Below, piece by piece: positions 14,082 through 14,843 of a DNA stretch of 14,843 nt. The notes under the pieces are model-generated. The model did not search any database. It worked only from the letters and a program-made list of their open reading frames with translations, and was not told where the DNA came from. Each line of letters begins with the position of its first letter. Position 1 is the first letter of the stretch. This stretch comes from Gammaproteobacteria bacterium (GTDB taxonomy: Bacteria; Pseudomonadota; Gammaproteobacteria; Pseudomonadales; Azotimanducaceae): NCBI GenBank assembly GCA_003228415.1, contig QIDL01000326.1:1-14843 (forward strand). The letters are read 5' to 3'. A program made the translations under genes and the position numbers.

Positions 14082-14843
14082 CAAGCCCCTGTGCTTCACC
14101 GACGTCAGTCTGACCGATGGACAGACTGCCGTCTGGGGGGGCGCCATGACGACACCGATGATGGCGAAGGTAATCGGATCATTCAACCAGACAGCGCACT
14201 CGGGGAAGCAAAGCCTGGTCCCGGGCACAGCATTTCCGGCCATCGAGGTCATCAGCACCGAGACGGTGCGACAGTGCCTGGCCCGCGGAGAGGATCCCTG
14301 GCAGCGTATCGAAGTGCTGCGGTACCAGAACCCGGCCCAGCCATTTCGTGCCAGCATCAATCTGCTGACCGATCAGAGACCTGATGTGCTCTCGACGGAA
14401 GTGGTTGCCCATTGGATCGAGGCGCTGGCCCGGCGTTCAATTTCACAGGTGGTGGTGGTCGACCCCCTGCTTCAGAAGCAACGTCTGGCTCCAGCCTTTC
14501 GAGCGGCAAAGGATAACCACATGGTTCCAATAGGTGTAGTACCTTTCCTGGAAGACCAACGGTCAGATGACCAATATGCAGAGATCGCCCGTGGACTCGT
14601 GACTGCAGGCGCCGCCCGGGTGATGCTGCGTGATGAAGGTGGCGTGCTCACACCTGATCGGATTTCCTCCCTGTTGCCGCGCCTGCAACAAGTCCTGGAA
14701 GGGATCCCCCTGTTGTTGCACACGCGCTGCACCACCGGTCTGGGTCCTCTGGTCGCCATCGAGGCTATCCGGAGTGGCGTCAGCGAAATCGATACAGCTC
14801 TGCCAGCGCTGGCCAATGGCGCGTCCCTTCCCTCCAGCACAAC
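14074..14843 (+). CDS. Divergent pyruvate carboxylase / oxaloacetate decarboxylase-type carboxyltransferase homologue (3' end missing)
   Basis: The frame is open from the ATG at 14074 to the window end (256 codons), overlapping the biotin carboxylase gene by eight bases. It aligns by eye with the TIM-barrel carboxyltransferase of pyruvate carboxylase, oxaloacetate decarboxylase alpha and transcarboxylase 5S: FTDVSLTDGQ (8-17), AIEVISTETVRQC (56-68), EDPWQRIEVLR (73-83), INLL (95-98), MLRDEGGVLTP (184-194), LLHTRCTTGLG (214-224) and SGVSEIDTALPALANG (234-249). In the family the metal is held by an Asp, a carbamylated Lys and two His. Here the Asp is kept (Asp15) and one His is kept (His216), but the Lys is Arg186 and the other His is Arg218. 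The WGG after the second strand and the Gln of RGQNL are also lost. It may be a pseudoenzyme or work without the usual metal. Homology is fairly sure, function open. The C-terminal part, including any biotinyl domain, is not seen. Confidence 0.8.
   Translation, partial: MSSKPLCFTDVSLTDGQTAVWGGAMTTPMMAKVIGSFNQTAHSGKQSLVPGTAFPAIEVISTETVRQCLARGEDPWQRIEVLRYQNPAQPFRASINLLTDQRPDVLSTEVVAHWIEALARRSISQVVVVDPLLQKQRLAPAFRAAKDNHMVPIGVVPFLEDQRSDDQYAEIARGLVTAGAARVMLRDEGGVLTPDRISSLLPRLQQVLEGIPLLLHTRCTTGLGPLVAIEAIRSGVSEIDTALPALANGASLPSST

Noticed and set aside
9004..14843. Pathway assignment as leucine (Liu) or acyclic terpene (Atu) degradation
   Set aside because: No enoyl-CoA hydratase, acyl-CoA dehydrogenase or lyase gene of those pathways is in the window, and the carboxyltransferase loops do not look like LiuB or AtuC.

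Overview
The window looks like a chromosomal segment of a moderately GC-rich proteobacterium, probably a gammaproteobacterium. The main taxonomic clue is a recognisable SlyX gene. Genes are tightly packed, with clear Shine-Dalgarno sequences and ATGA-type overlaps. No rRNA, tRNA, insertion sequence, phage gene or CRISPR array is visible, and no gene-free stretch exceeds about 200 bases. The theme is biotin-dependent acyl-CoA carboxylation: the window holds two unrelated-looking carboxylase systems, two MFS transporters and one TetR-type regulator.

Left part (1-5036, + strand): the 3' part of a thiamine-diphosphate-dependent enzyme is followed after 44 bases by a 1140-residue single-chain acyl-CoA carboxylase (biotin carboxylase, biotinyl domain and carboxyltransferase fused), resembling the long-chain acyl-CoA carboxylase type. 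Facing it, on the - strand, are an MFS transporter and a luciferase-like oxidoreductase (7265-5085), probably co-transcribed.

Middle (7339-8815): slyX on +, a four-helix membrane protein of unknown function on -, and a TetR-family regulator on -, divergent from the second carboxylase locus.

Right part (9004-14843, + strand): a stand-alone acyl-CoA carboxyltransferase, a Spinster-type MFS transporter, an AccB-like biotin carrier, an AccC-like biotin carboxylase, and a final ORF running off the window end. That ORF (14074 onward) reads as a homologue of the pyruvate carboxylase / oxaloacetate decarboxylase / transcarboxylase-5S carboxyltransferase. By my hand alignment two of its four metal ligands are replaced: the carbamylated Lys by Arg, and one His by Arg. 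The locus therefore holds the three part-types of the propionibacterial transcarboxylase (12S-like, 1.3S-like, 5S-like) plus a biotin carboxylase, but with an apparently disabled 5S-like part. I regard this as the most interesting system here.

Two near-identical inverted repeats of the form CACTTG-NN-TAAGTG lie at 8869-8884 (tetR/carboxyltransferase intergenic region) and 11966-11981 (before the biotin carrier gene). In both, the TTG of a plausible -35 box sits inside the repeat. This suggests that the TetR protein represses itself and both carboxylase transcripts, tying 8171-14843 into one regulon. Functions are inferred from motifs read by eye; no substrate can be assigned.
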